A DNA stretch of 64,000 nt from Tipula vernalis (lineage: Eukaryota; Arthropoda; Insecta; Diptera; Tipulidae). Below, one piece after another: positions 33,184-44,796 of this stretch (position 1 is the stretch's first letter; each line of letters starts with the position of its first letter). The notes beneath the pieces were generated by a model, which worked only from the letters and a program-made list of their open reading frames with translations, did not search any database and was not told the DNA's origin. The stretch is from NCBI GenBank assembly GCA_958295665.1, contig OY282558.1, positions 61,678,789-61,742,788 on the forward strand. Reading direction: 5' to 3'. The position numbers and the translations under genes were made by a program.

Positions 33184-33649
33184 TATGTAATGATATAATT
33201 TCTAAAAACTGATTTACTCTTTCTTGATATTTCCCCGGGTAGTCCGGGTATATCGGATAGTTTATTATATATGCTGGTTTGAGGATCGAGTTCGGCGTGT
33301 AGTTTGCGGTTGAGTTGAGGGTTGAGTTGGGTTCCGTTTGCTTGTTAAGTTAATGTTGAGTTGAAGTTGAGTTAGGATTTGATTAGGGTTTAGTGAGCTA
33401 TACAGTTGGGGATTTATTAGTGTGTTGAATTTACAGCCGAATTGGAGTTAGCTAAGTTAGATTGTAAAGGGATTAAGGGGTTCAGTTGGAGATTGAGTTT
33501 AGATTGAGTAAGGGATTAAGGGGTTCAGTTAAAGATTGATTGATTTGGGAGTTAGTTTGAGTTGACTTGATATAATCTCACGAACGTAACGCACAGACTG
33601 AAGTTCTGATCACCTCGTAGGGTTTCAGCCCTTTATATTTTAAATTTGA

Positions 33650-33762
33650 GGCCCAGGTACCGGAAGACAATGTTCCACCGCAAAAATGGTATACCGTTGA
33701 AAATGGGATTGTCCGAGTAGTCAGACCACACCATTTTCATCACGTCAATCCAATAAAATAAG
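33650..33762 (+). pseudogene. Possible BEL/Pao pol C-terminal fragment
   Basis: In one frame this reads EDNVPPQKWYTVENGIVRVV followed by RPHHFHHVNPIK and a stop. The DNVPPQKW and GIVRVV words recall the end of BEL/Pao polyproteins (compare GLPPQKWILGR at about 44260). It starts just after the right end of repeat copy B, which would fit the BEL relic at 27437-27880 having been split by the repeats. Short match, so tentative. Confidence 0.4.
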
Positions 33763-36700
33763 ACTCATGCCTTCAAAAATCTGTAAAATCAGAAAGACTG
33801 GTAATTGATAGGTCTAACAGAAAATCATTGTACGATTGGTGTTCAGAACGAAAACCTTGTTTCGCACTGAGGATAGTTGCAAAAATCAAATAAAAGACAA
33901 CCCACGTCTTTTGCGGCCATATTTTACCCTTTCTCCATAACAAAATATTAAAAAAAATCGAGATACAGCAGCTTGAAAGATCTAACAAAAAACTTTCCTG
34001 AGAACTGTAGAAAGAAGATGGCAGTCGTATAGTGTCATACTCTTCTTGAAAGCTTTAAACAGGGCACTTCAAATTGAACTGTGGTTTCAATCAGGTCAAT
34101 TACGTCCGATGGACGCAATACAGGTATAAAAACGTCCCACCTTGGGAGACATGACAACAAAATTTCTTTCTCCACCAATATGTAAGTTCATTTAAAGTAC
34201 CTCAACTTAATGGAGTAACCAAATATGTGGCTGGAATGGGAATAGAGGAGAAGGCTTCTACTACTAATTTGTCGTTTGTATTTAAGCGTCTGCCGTTCCC
34301 GATTGGCCTTCTTGATCTTTCTCATATCCATCGATAAAATACAAGGCATATATTAGATGTGGTTGAATTTGGAAACCTAAAGCGCTTTTCGGGGTTTTGC
34401 AAAATGTACTACGCTTACAAATTTTGTCGAAAAATTTGAAGGATTTTACAAAATTCTGTTTGGGTTTTAAATTCAATTTTAAAACTGAAACTACATATTT
34501 ATCACTAAAAGTCGACAACATTCAAAATTTTTAGCGTAAACAATTTTATTTCTTACACGTAACTTTCTGCGAATTTTAAAGTTGGAATTTCAAAAATAAT
34601 GTGTAATTCAATAGTTTTTGAGATTTAATGAAAGTGCTGGATCGAATACCAGTTAGTTAAGTTGAGGTTGAATCTTAAATATTTCAGAATTTAAGATGAG
34701 CTAAAATAACCTACATCATTTTTACGTGTGTCAAATAAATTTAAAATCCAGTTTGATTTAAAGATGATGTCGAACTTATCTTTATCAGAATTTAATAAAT
34801 CAGTTAGAATAGATTTAAAAAGGATCCACTGGTGGCTAGTCACCATTTTGAATATGATCACGTTTGACCTGATAGTTAAAAGGTCTTTAAGGAAACAGTT
34901 ATTGCAGGACTCGATCAGCAATTTGATCGTAAAATTAATTTGACCTACAGTTAATTTGACCTACAGACGTTAAGCACTCCTGGAAAAAACTTGGGATCCT
35001 CGTCGAACAAATTAAATACTTATAAGTCTAATGATTGCTAGAGACTACAAGGACCCGATCAGAAAATTAATCGCAACATTAAAATTTAAGATTGATCGCG
35101 AGATTCTTTATAAACAAATTAATTATCTGTTTACTATCAACGAAGTTTATCGAAACACTACAATAAAAACACTTGTTGATTCTGTAGAAACAATCATGTA
35201 CATCATAAAAAATTAAATTTACAAATACTTGAAACGATCGATCACCCAACTACTATTAGGGGGTAAAGAACTTAACAAAAAACATGAATAACTTTTGACA
35301 TCAAAATAATATTAATTATTCAAAACCTCAATCACCTCAAATTTCTAAATCCACAAAACAAACAATTTACACAAAATTTCAACCCTAGCACCTCTCTCAC
35401 ACGGTTTAGTATGGAGCACACCCGAAAACCCATCTTTTTCAGCCTATTTCAAATTAATCATTTCTTATTTAGTTATTTTATTTATTTATACATATTGTAA
35501 TGTTTTATTATTAATTTTTTGTTTGTTTCTCTATATAACCAGAAACAACAGACATTTAAAAAAAAACAACAAACAAAAAATTGTTGATTTTATCATACCA
35601 CCAAAAAAAAAATAAATAAAATAAATTTGACAAGACAAGTGATGTATTTTCATTTATGTTTCTAAAATGAATGACCCACGAGGTTCATAATTTTAAATTT
35701 TTTGTTGTTATTTTTTTTTTTTTTGTTCCATCTCTTGGAAATATAAAACAAACAACAGGCTTACACGCACAAAATGATTGAAGATGTGAACGAAACATCG
35801 ATATGGAAAAAAAATAAATAAATTTTGTTGACCCTTTCGGGAAGTCCAGACATGTATCTCCTTCCTTCCTTAAATTCGGATATTTAATTGTAAATAATAT
35901 AAATATTTATAAATAATATAAATATTTATAAAGTGCAATCAATTAGACAATTTAATTTATGAGACAATTATTAGAGTAAAAAGAGAGTAAAAGCGCAGCC
36001 TAATACAGAGGGTTAACCAACTATAAAATTTTGTAGTCGGAAAGAAACAAGTTATGGTGTATAAATTATGATGGCTGTTGTAAACTATCCCGCGGACTTT
36101 TATTTTTTATTTTTTGGATAGATATATGTATATGTATATGTATAAGATTGTACCTCATTATCTTATTTCTTCTTTTGTCTGATATCTTAAAATTTTATTT
36201 CTTTATATATTCAAAGATTACGAACGATTATGAATATGATTGAAAATAAATTAATGATCGAAAATCGAAAATACGTATAGGATGCTGTGTGCTTATCGTG
36301 ATTGAAACATCTCTTCAATGGTAGTTTATTATTTTTAATTAGAAAGATGTTAGGTTGACTTTCAATCATGATCATGATCATCATTCTATACGAGTAAATA
36401 CAATGACTGAACTTCGCTTAACCTTTTAGTTTTAATTTTAACGTTTTATATAAATATTCATACGTACATATGTACTTTAAATTAATCACCTTATACACTC
36501 GTAAGACGTATTCTCATCAATCAAAACATAAGAAAACAATAACAAGACAAGAAATGAAAAAAAAAAACTCTAAAATCTTGTTAGTAAAAATGTCTAGATT
36601 AGATTGGATTGGATTAGAACTAAACGGGCATGCGGTAAAGAGAGAGAGAGAACAAAAACATACAACAAAATCGTTGTATTGTGCAAGGTCTGTGTCTAAG

Positions 36701-38640
36701 TTAATTGAATTTTTCGTATCTTATTAAAAATTACAAATCAGCGGGAAATGATAAATAAGTTTTTAAGGTTTTTGAAAGTTTGGCGTGTATGAAATTAAAA
36801 AAAAAAAAAAAAAAAAAAACTAAATAAATCGTGATTATTAAAATAACAAAAAAAAAACCGCGGCCGCGATTTTCAACAGTGTAGGCAATACACTGTAATA
36901 TGTACATATAGCAAGTGAATTCTTAAACAAACATAATTTACATATTATCATACCAAAATATCAAATAAAGTGTTAAATTTTAACACACAAAAGGCGTGCC
37001 ATCAAACATTTAATATTTATCTAGATGTAATATTTTATTAATTTGGAAACAAAACAAAACAAAAAAAAACCAACAAACTATTCAATTAATTTCTAATATT
37101 TTTTGTTCGATACATACACACACACACTATTTATATATAAACTATCCAATTACAAAATTAAAATAACAAAAATAAATTCAAGGTATTATTTATCACACTG
37201 ACGCGTTTTATGGAAATTTGATATTTTCTCAAAATCTCAAATGTCATACCTTTAGAATTTAATTTTTAACAAATTTAATTTTATTAACAAAAAAACAATA
37301 ATTGTTTTAACAAAAAAAAAAATCGAATTTCAATAGATGGCGGTAATTATTGTTAAATTATTATTATTTAAAAAAAAAAAAAATATCCTCTTGGTATTCC
37401 TCCCCTGAGGGGGTTCCGCTTTTATATATAAAGATCATATTTCCACGTCTAAAAATGAAGTTTCCTTTTCATAATTTCAAATGTTCTATATTCTATTTGA
37501 AAAAATAAAAGAATTGAAATCATATAAAGTTTTATGTTTCAATCTCCATCTGTCACACGTTTTATTTTTACGATTTCTTAATGTTTTGTATTAGATTAAG
37601 AAAATAGAAAATAATAAAATAATTATAGTCGACTGATCGCAATGCAATGCACTGTAACAAATTGTTTTGACTACATAGAGCAGTATAACATAACAAAAAA
37701 AGTCATAAATTACGTGCCATCGCATATTTATACGTCGATCATAATCAAAAAGACATTGAAACTAATCTTGATCGTGATCGTATTAAACTGTCTATGCCTT
37801 TTTACAATTAATTCTTGAATGTTTCCTGATATGTATATTTGACTGGAAAATATATGTCTGCAATATATGTATTATTACAATATTTTGAATTATTTTAAAG
37901 AAAATGATCTTAATTCAAACGAGTGTACAGTATTATTAACTGGTGAACTGTTTACTACGAGTTCAATTTTTTTTTTTCAAATTTAAAAATTTAATACTTT
38001 TAACTTTCAAAATAGCCGATTAATAACGATCAGTTTCAAAAAAAAAAAAATAAATAAATTGAAAATTTTTTGTTAATTAATAATTACCAAAGTTCTCAAA
38101 ATTAAGAAATTAATTTTACAATAATTCAGTCGGATTGGTCAAAAAATTTTCAGAATAAATTCGACAAGTTGAATTCCTTGAAATTCAACAATCTTAATTT
38201 TGAAAGGTTCAAAAATTTACGAAATTTAATTTAACTTAAACAAATTTTAAAAACTGATAAAACCTCGTTCAAAATTCATATTCAAAAATTTTGAGATATC
38301 TTAATTGAATTTGGAAAGCTTTAAATTCTAAAAAAAAAAAAAAATCTTGTTCGTTCAATACAAATTCTCTTCATTTTAAAATCCAAAATCTGTAAACTTT
38401 CATAATTTCAAAATTTAAATTCTAAATCAGATTCTAAACATTTAATATAAATATTCAAATTTTGCTTTATATTTTGAAAATTAAAAATTAAAATCGTAAT
38501 AATCCTAATTAAATTTAAAAAATTTAGAAATAATTTAAATTCAATTTGCAAAGAATCTAGATGTTAAATTCAAAAAATTGTAATTCTAAATTTTAGCGTA
38601 TTTAGATGTCCAATTCTAAAATTTTAATTTCCAAAATTAA
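33763..38640. other. AT-rich non-coding stretch
   Basis: Almost 4.9 kb without a recognisable gene. Long A/T tracts occur near 35720, 36800, 37370 and 38330, AAATATTTATAAATAATAT is duplicated near 35900, and the last kilobase is dominated by AAATTTAAAATT-type words. A 16-bp direct duplication TTAATTTGACCTACAG occurs at about 34936-34968. The frames at 34728-34943 and 35031-35216 show no family motif. Confidence 0.55.
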
Positions 38641-38664
38641 GGGGTATATACGATGCGATATTTT

Positions 38665-39176
38665 TGATTTTTTCATAATCATAAGCTCATCAGTTCGAAA
38701 CTGGATTGAATTCTCTTACAATCTTCGGAACATACTCGTATTAAAATCATATAATTAAATAAATAGAATTACGTCTATTAGTCGGTTTCGTTGAATTACT
38801 GTTCGTAAATACTAATATACTTCTCGTGTTAATCGAAACACAATTAAAATGGTCTAACCACCGGTAGCATATTAGATATTACATGAATTAATTAATATTC
38901 AACAAAAAATTAATAAAGTAAAAATTAGCGTACACAGAAATAGAGCTGTGTGAATATTGTGAAGAAGAAAAATTGTAAGATAATTTATCTGTATTAGTAT
39001 GATTCGCTAGTGCATAAAGCACAGCACATTCTGTATATATAGAATGTAAATTGTGGTATAATCAGCCCAGTCGCCGCGGCCTGATGAGAAGATTGATTTT
39101 TTCATAATCATAAGCTCATCAGTTCGAAACTGGATTGAATTCTCTTACAATCTTCGGAACATACTCGTATTAAAAG
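38665..39176 (+). repeat. Tandem repeat unit (about 429 bp) with hammerhead motif, partial plus full copy
   Basis: A truncated unit end (38665-38745) is followed by a complete unit (38746-39176). The equivalent positions CAGTTCGAAA at 38691 and 39120 give a period of 429 bp. The unit comprises the 175-bp segment found as the tail at 24750-24921, a spacer, and the arm sequence found at 24546-24749 including the hammerhead. The partial-then-full head-to-tail layout is like the tandem terminal repeats of Penelope-like elements and of retrozymes. It ends directly before the truncated BEL gag. Confidence 0.8.
39062..39138 (+). ncRNA. Hammerhead ribozyme motif (copy beside the BEL element)
   Basis: Same core as 24632-24708: GUC at 39070-39072, stem I GCCGCGGC, CUGAUGA at 39081-39087, GAAA at 39126-39129. 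Stem III CCAGT/ACTGG is intact. In the outer stem one T-to-C change loses a pair (39067), while one G-to-A change (39138) turns a U-G into a U-A pair. The 38-nt stem II is identical to the other copies. Truncated upstream unit 38665-38745 keeps only the 3' half of the motif and could not cleave. Confidence 0.72.
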
Positions 39177-39189
39177 CCAAAAATAGACT

Positions 39190-40389
39190 GTGTTAGCTGA
39201 ATTGAAGGCACAACGCGTGACTATTCAAAGGGCTCAAACTCGTATTAAAACTTATATCGATAAAAATATTCCGACTGAAACTGAAGCAGCCACGAGGTTA
39301 AGTTTGCTTGAAAATTATTTCGCAAAGTTTGAGGAAATTCAAACGGAGATCGAAAAGCTAGATGTATTAGAGCTAGACAGTGATAAACGGGAAGCTTTTG
39401 AAGAAGTTTACTGCTATGTGAAAGCGAAATTATTATCAAGAATCGCGGAACACAGACGTCCATCGGTTGGACTAAACCAAAACAGCACTGATGTGTTAGG
39501 ACTCAATCGTACGGGCAATCGCTCCAGTTTGGTGAAGTTGCCAAAATTTGAATTACCTCAGTTCTCAGGAGAATACAAACATTGGATCGATTTTATAAAT
39601 GAATTTAATACGTACATTGATTCAGGCGAGAATTTGAGTTCGTTAGAAAAATTCAACTACCTCCGCAAATGTGTGAAAGGCGGATAGGCTGAAAGTATGT
39701 TGATGTCACTGGAGTTAACCGATGCGAATTATACTGAGGTGCTAAATCTACTTAGGAACCGTTATGACAACAAACGGCTCATTTATCACGCTCACATTCG
39801 AGAGATAAATGAAATTCCAGCGGTTGACAAATCAGTGTCATCACTGCAAAGGCTTATCGATACAGTCAATGCCAACCTGCGAGCCTTATTGGCATTAGGG
39901 AACCATGAACCGCTTGCCAACGCATTATTGCTGAATATTGTTTTCGGAAAATTAGATAGGACTACTCAACTTAAATGGGAAGAAGAAGCACCTACAACTT
40001 CTCTACCGACCTGGAATCAATTGCACGCGTGTCTCGTAAAAATATATTTCATGCTAGAAAATTCCAATGCCAATCGCCCACAAGTAAATTCTAGTTCGTA
40101 CAGTCGGCCGCAGTCGTTTCAAAGATCGAATACTTCGTCAAATTTGCGAAACACTTCGTTGACTACAACTGTCAATAATAATCAAGATAATGTGTATTGT
40201 GCTTTTTGTGATAAATCTGAACATTTCATTTATAAGTGCCCTAAATTTCTAGAATTAACACCGCAATCTCGTTTTAGCGCTGTGAAGCAACATCAATTAT
40301 GCATTAATTGTTTTAGTAAAACTACCAAGTACGTTTCTGTCGTGGAAATAGATGTCGCACATGCCATCAGAAGCATCATACTTTGTTGA
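39190..40389 (+). pseudogene. BEL/Pao Gag (truncated, one internal stop)
   Basis: Starts within the gag frame, because the true start is missing. The N-terminal part LKAQRVTIQRAQTRIKTYID and coiled EIQTEIEKLD stretch, then FELPQFSGEYKHWIDFINEF, are typical of BEL/Pao Gag. A TAG at 39685-39687 interrupts; the same frame resumes (ESMLMSLELTDANYTEVL) to 40389. A CCHC zinc knuckle, CAFCDKSEHFIYKC, is at about 40198-40239. A second Cys pair (CINCF) begins just before a frameshift near 40330-40345. Gag would package element RNA in particles. Confidence 0.9.
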
Positions 40390-41246
40390 ATATCGAACGA
40401 AATCGGCAGGTATCGCCCATGCCTAATCCATCATCATTGCTATTGCCGAATTCAGAAGCAATATCTCAGACCAAGCCACCCGAACACAATCAAAAGGCAG
40501 CTGGCTTAAGCACGACCATGCTACATTCATATAATGATGAATGTAGATCTGAAAACCAGGAAGTTTCTATCATTTTAGCTACGGCAGTCGTTCTAGTTCG
40601 AGATTATGCTGGTCAATTCATTAAGTGTCGTGCATTATTGGATTCTGCATCGCAACTCAACTTCATCACCGAGCGTTTGGCGAAACTTGTGCGTGCAACA
40701 AGATGTAAAGCCAATGTATCGATCAATGGTATAAATGGCATTAACACCCAAGTGAAACACAAAACCAATGTTCTTATTAAATCTTGTTCGAATGATTATG
40801 CAAATCGTTTGGATATGTTAATATTGCCTAGCATCACATCGAATCAGCCCCCAAGATGCATCGAAATTGAAGATTGGAAAATTCCATCCGATATAGTACT
40901 AGCTGATCCATTATTCAACCAACCACATCGTATCGATATGCTTATCGGAGCTGAAATCTTCTTTGAGTTACTTGGAATCAGTCAGATTAAGTTGGCCGAG
41001 AATCTACCATCACTGAGGGAGACAAAGTTCGGATGGATCGTGCCTGGTAAGAGTGGGCAATTTACAAATAAATACAGTTTTTGCAATTTAGTTGCAGAGC
41101 CCAATCTTGATGAAGATACAGCGTCATTACATAAATTACTTGAACGGTTTTGGACTATCGAAAGTTATGGTGAAAATAAGTCGAAGAATGCGAAGCTCAT
41201 TTCAGCCAAAATTACAGGCAACTGGACTCCGGAAGATTTGTCGTGA
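40383..41246 (+). pseudogene. BEL/Pao aspartic protease region
   Basis: An open frame of 287 codons. The active-site-like ALLDSASQLNFITERLA (about 40635-40690) marks the retropepsin of the DUF1758/A17 kind, and the end of the domain (PHRIDMLIGAEIFFELL, then ETKFGWIVPGK) is well preserved. Coding ends at a stop at 41244-41246. The next RT frame starts at 41243, and part of the linker usually found there seems to be missing, so a deletion with frameshift is likely. Confidence 0.9.
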
Positions 41247-42682
41247 AGCTGCCGCTCAAAGAAGATATTTCGTTACTCGGAGATTCGTACTGTGTGGCTA
41301 AGAAACGGTTTTTGAATCTCGAATGCAAATTGTCAAAATATCCGGAGCTTAAATGTCAATATAAAGATTTTGTTCATGAGTACATTTTGTTAGGCCACAT
41401 GGAAGCTGTGCCTGCAACTAGGTTACCACAATGCAAGTATTTCAAGCCACACCATTGCGTTATGAAGCCGCACAGCTCGACAACAAAATTGCGAGTTGTG
41501 TTCGATGCGTCATGCAAGACATCTTCTGGAAAATCGCTTAATGAAATCATGAAGGTCGGATCGACAATACAAAATGATCTATTCTCGATACTAGTACGTT
41601 TTCGTTTCAATCGATTTGCGATAACTGCAGACGTCACAAAAATGTATCGCCAAATACAAGTCGAGGAGGAAGATTCTTATTTACAGTGCATCTTGTGGCG
41701 TGACAATTCAATCGAGAGGATCAAAGCTATGCGTCTTAAAACCGTTACATACGGTACGGCCGCCGCACCGTTTCTCGCAACTCGTTGCCTGCATCAAATG
41801 GGTCAAGATAAATCGTAGAGTGTCGGTTGGAACGTAATTCTTAATGACTTCTACGTTGACGATATGCTCAGCGGAGGTGATACTGTCGAAGAAGTTTTGA
41901 AAATACAAAAGAAAGTGTCTGAGATTTTACGCTGTGGATGTTTTGAATTACGCAAATGGGCATCAAACGACGAACGTTTGCTGCGGAACGTTCCGGAAAT
42001 GCATCGCGAGACGTTTCTAAATATCGACGAAGATAAAGTAATTAAGACTTTGGGCGTTTCGTGGAAACCCGACGTAGATGAATTCCAGTTTATGTACACG
42101 CAAAAACAGCACGGGGCAAAAATAACAAAACGTCAAGTCTTATCCGATATCGCCAGTTTGTTTGATCCACTGGGAATAATCAATCCAATTATTGTCCTGG
42201 CAAAAATATTCTTGCAACACATGTGGAAACTAAAAATCGAATGGGATGTGATTTTACCGGAACATTACGTCACACAATGGGTCAAATTTCGAAGTCAATT
42301 GCCAGTAATCAATCACATCAAAATTCCTCGTTTCGTTTTATCGTCAAATTATGATGTTGTTGAGATACATGGGTTTTCAGATGCATCAATCACCGCGTAT
42401 GGATGTTGCATCTACATTCGTTCAATCGTGCAATCAGAAGTTTCGACCAGACTATTATGCGCCAAGTCTCGTGTTGCTCCAATCAAAACCATTTCGCTGC
42501 CGCGATTGGAACTCTGTGCTGCAGTCCTGTTGGCAAATTTAATGGATCGTATCAGGTCAAACCTTAAAATCAACAAAATAAAATCGTATTGCTGGACCGA
42601 TTCCGAAATCGTGCTAAACTGGTTGGCCGCACATCCATCAACATGGGCCACTTTCGTCGCAAATCGTGTTGCCATCATATAG
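41243..42682 (+). pseudogene. BEL/Pao reverse transcriptase and RNase H (two internal stops)
   Basis: RT motifs: FKPHHCVMKPHSSTTKLRVV, FDAS, FAITADVTKMYRQIQV (catalytic Asp) and TVTYGTAAAPFLATRCLHQ. A TAG at 41816-41818 falls just before the same frame continues to DFYVDDMLSGGD (YVDD, 41852-41863). The RNase H-like part shows VEIHGFSDASITAYG, LELCAAVLLANL and YCWTDSEIVLNWL. The reading ends at TAG 42680-42682 but the same frame continues with WNHVSSKDNPADMVSRG to 42892. It would copy element RNA to DNA. This copy cannot. Confidence 0.92.
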
Positions 42683-43235
42683 AATCTGACACCATCTTTG
42701 GTCTGGAATCATGTTAGTTCCAAGGATAACCCTGCTGATATGGTTTCGCGCGGAGTGTTACCTGAAAAATTAATTACCAACAAATTATGGTTTTGCGGAC
42801 CGGAATTTTTGTCGAGCTTGTCATCTAAATGGTCGAGATTCAGTAAATCTTTCGACCCGGACTTGTTAGTTGAAAAAAAGAAAGAACAATGAAGTCGTCG
42901 TAATCGCAGTGTCTGATGATATTGATTGCGTTCAGAAGATCAAGTTTGTCAACAACTTCTGCACCACTCGCCGAGTATTTGGGTGGGTGGCCCGATTTAT
43001 AAACAATAGCCGGTCTAAGTGCACAAGCAAATCAAAAACATACGGTTGCTTAACTGTCGCTGAACTAAACCAGTCGCTGAAATTTATCATCAAAATCTTA
43101 CAACGCCAAGGATTTCGTGAAGAATTTTCGTTGATGTTGGCTAAGAAAGAAATTCGATCGAAGAGTTCAATTAAGAATTTAAATCCATTTCTCGACGAAG
43201 ATGAAATCATTCGAGTGGGAGGCCGATTACAGTAA
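42683..43235 (+). pseudogene. BEL/Pao pol linker between RNase H and integrase
   Basis: The frame continues from the RNase H stop to 42892, then shifts at an A-rich run (about 42873-42890) into 42870-43235. The recognisable part ends with LNPFLDEDEIIRVGGRLQ, the conserved block just ahead of the integrase zinc finger. A TAA at 43233-43235 interrupts; the same frame goes on to HPIILPNSH. Confidence 0.85.
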
Positions 43236-44413
43236 TTAGATTTATCATTCGAATCTAAACATCCGATAATTTTGCCAAATTCTCATGTATTTAATTTTTC
43301 TATTTGTAATCATTTTCACGTCAAGAATTGTCATGCTGGTCCTCAAGCATTACTCGCTGCTCGTGGTCGCGATATAGTGAGGAAAGTGGTACACAATTGT
43401 AACCAATGTTTTAGAGCTCGGCCGAAGTTATACACTCAAATCATGGGAAATTTGCCGCGACATCGGGTTGAACCTGCGAGATCATTTTTGCACGCTGGTG
43501 TTGATTTTTGCGGACCAGTCTGGGTTCATTACAAAGGTCGTGGCCATCGGTCGGATAAAGCATTTATTGCCGTGTTCGTATGCTTTGCAACGAAAGCCGT
43601 TCATATTGAAGTCGTCAGCGATCTGTCATCCAAGGCTTTCTCAATGCACTCGATCGTTTCTTTAGCCGCAGAGAATTTTGTCGTTACCTTTACTGCGACA
43701 ACGGAACCAATTTCGTTGGAGGTAATCGGGAGCTGAAAGATCTGCATGCATTATTTTTCGATCAAAAGATGAATGACCAAATAGCTCGAACCTGCGCTGA
43801 GTCAAGCATTCAATTTGTTCACATACCGCCGCGATCACCGCATTTTGGCGGCCTGTGGGAGGCTGCAGTGAAATCTGCCAAGCATCACCTATATCGAGTA
43901 TTATCAGCTGCAGCATTAACGCGTGAGGAGCTGAACACTATCACCGCAAAGATCGAGGCGTCTCTAAATTCACGGCCGCTGACGCCGTTGTCATCGGATC
44001 CATCTGACTTCGAAGCTCTCACGCCAGGCCATTTTCTGATCAGGGGCCCACTCACTGCAATCGTCGAGCCTGACCTCACGTCTCTAAATGATAATAGACT
44101 TAACCGTTATCAAAAACTTCGCCAGCTCTATCAGCACTTTTGGCACTGTTGGCAAAAAGAGTACATGTCAGAATTACAGCAACGAGGAAAATGGAGAACG
44201 TCATCGAGCAACGTCACCGTCAACACGCTAGTTTTGATTGCTGAAGATGGATTGCCACCACAGAAGTGGATCTTGGGTCGCATTATCGAGGTTCACCCAG
44301 GACCAGATGGTCTATGGATACATATGGCATCTGTGAAAACACCAACCGGTATTGTAAAGCGAGCTATCGTCAAATTAGCTCCGTTACCAATAGAAGACAA
44401 TTCAATAAGATAA
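43236..44413 (+). pseudogene. BEL/Pao integrase (frameshifted)
   Basis: An H2C2-like zinc finger (HFHVKNCH and CNQC, 43310-43415) is followed by FLHAGVDFCGPVWVHYKGRG (first Asp) and CFATKAVHIEVVSDLS. A frameshift near 43630-43650 displaces the reading, and the second Asp block (CDNGTNFVGG, about 43697-43726) lies in the other frame. The intact frame 43769-44413 carries the Glu in HFGGLWEAAVKSAKHHLYRV and the C-terminal domain (LNSRPLTPLSSD, LTPGHFLIRGPLTAI, DGLPPQKWILGRIIEVHPG). The three catalytic positions are visible but not in one frame. Confidence 0.92.
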
Positions 44414-44448
44414 TTTGAAAGTACGGAGTACTGTCAAAAGAGGCAGTA

Positions 44449-44796
44449 TGTTCACGCTCACCCAAATTGACTCTGTCTAATTTATGTTTATAAAGTTTGT
44501 CATTTATATATGTTTTGATTAATCCCGTTTTTTTTGTTTCTGTACCATATATAATTGTAATTTATTTATCTATGTATTTGTACATGTTCGGTATTTTTAA
44601 ATTATATAATATTTTTTTTTATTGCGCTTCTCGCATGTAACGACATAAAATTATTATTCGGTCATTCGCAAATTAACCACAATTGTAATCACATCTAAAT
44701 AAAACATCTAAATAAAATAGTCAATTAAAATAAATATTGTGGTGCTCTCGTTGTTTTTGTGAAAGAAAACAACTGTCGCTGTTTCGATAAGGAACA
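44449..44796 (+). repeat. Probable 3' LTR of the BEL/Pao element
   Basis: Follows a purine-rich tract (CAAAAGAGGCAG, 44434-44446). It begins TGTTCACGCTC and may end GGAACA at 44796, giving about 348 bp with TG...CA ends. Several AATAAA signals lie at about 44698-44740. Without a second LTR copy in the window the right boundary cannot be proven. Confidence 0.45.

Larger units (their letters stand above)
30309..33640 (+). repeat. Uncharacterised dispersed repeat, copy B (expanded)
   Basis: Copy B shares the left 270 bp, the GTTGAGTTG tract and the right end with copy A but is 3.3 kb rather than 0.77 kb. The extra length comes from a foldback MITE (30581-30736), a tandem array of about 100-bp units (about 31150-31800), an inverted copy of the internal tract (about 31847-31965 against 30742-30845), the GATGGT microsatellite and a deleted Tc1 element (32629-33183). 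Confidence 0.6.
39181..44796 (+). mobile_element. BEL/Pao LTR retrotransposon lacking its 5' LTR
   Basis: The domain order is gag (zinc knuckle), aspartic protease (DUF1758 type), RT with YVDD, RNase H, and integrase with H2C2 finger and D-D-E core. A probable 3' LTR follows. No copy of that LTR is visible upstream of gag, where the hammerhead repeat is found instead, so the 5' end was lost or replaced. The coding region carries four in-frame stops (39685, 41816, 42680, 43233) and several frameshifts, so it is defective. It lies on the plus strand, like the relic at 27.4 kb. Confidence 0.93.

Noticed and set aside
34691..35216. Open frames at 34728-34943, 34691-34921 and 35031-35216
   Set aside because: No family motif and overlapping frames on both strands; likely chance in AT-rich DNA.
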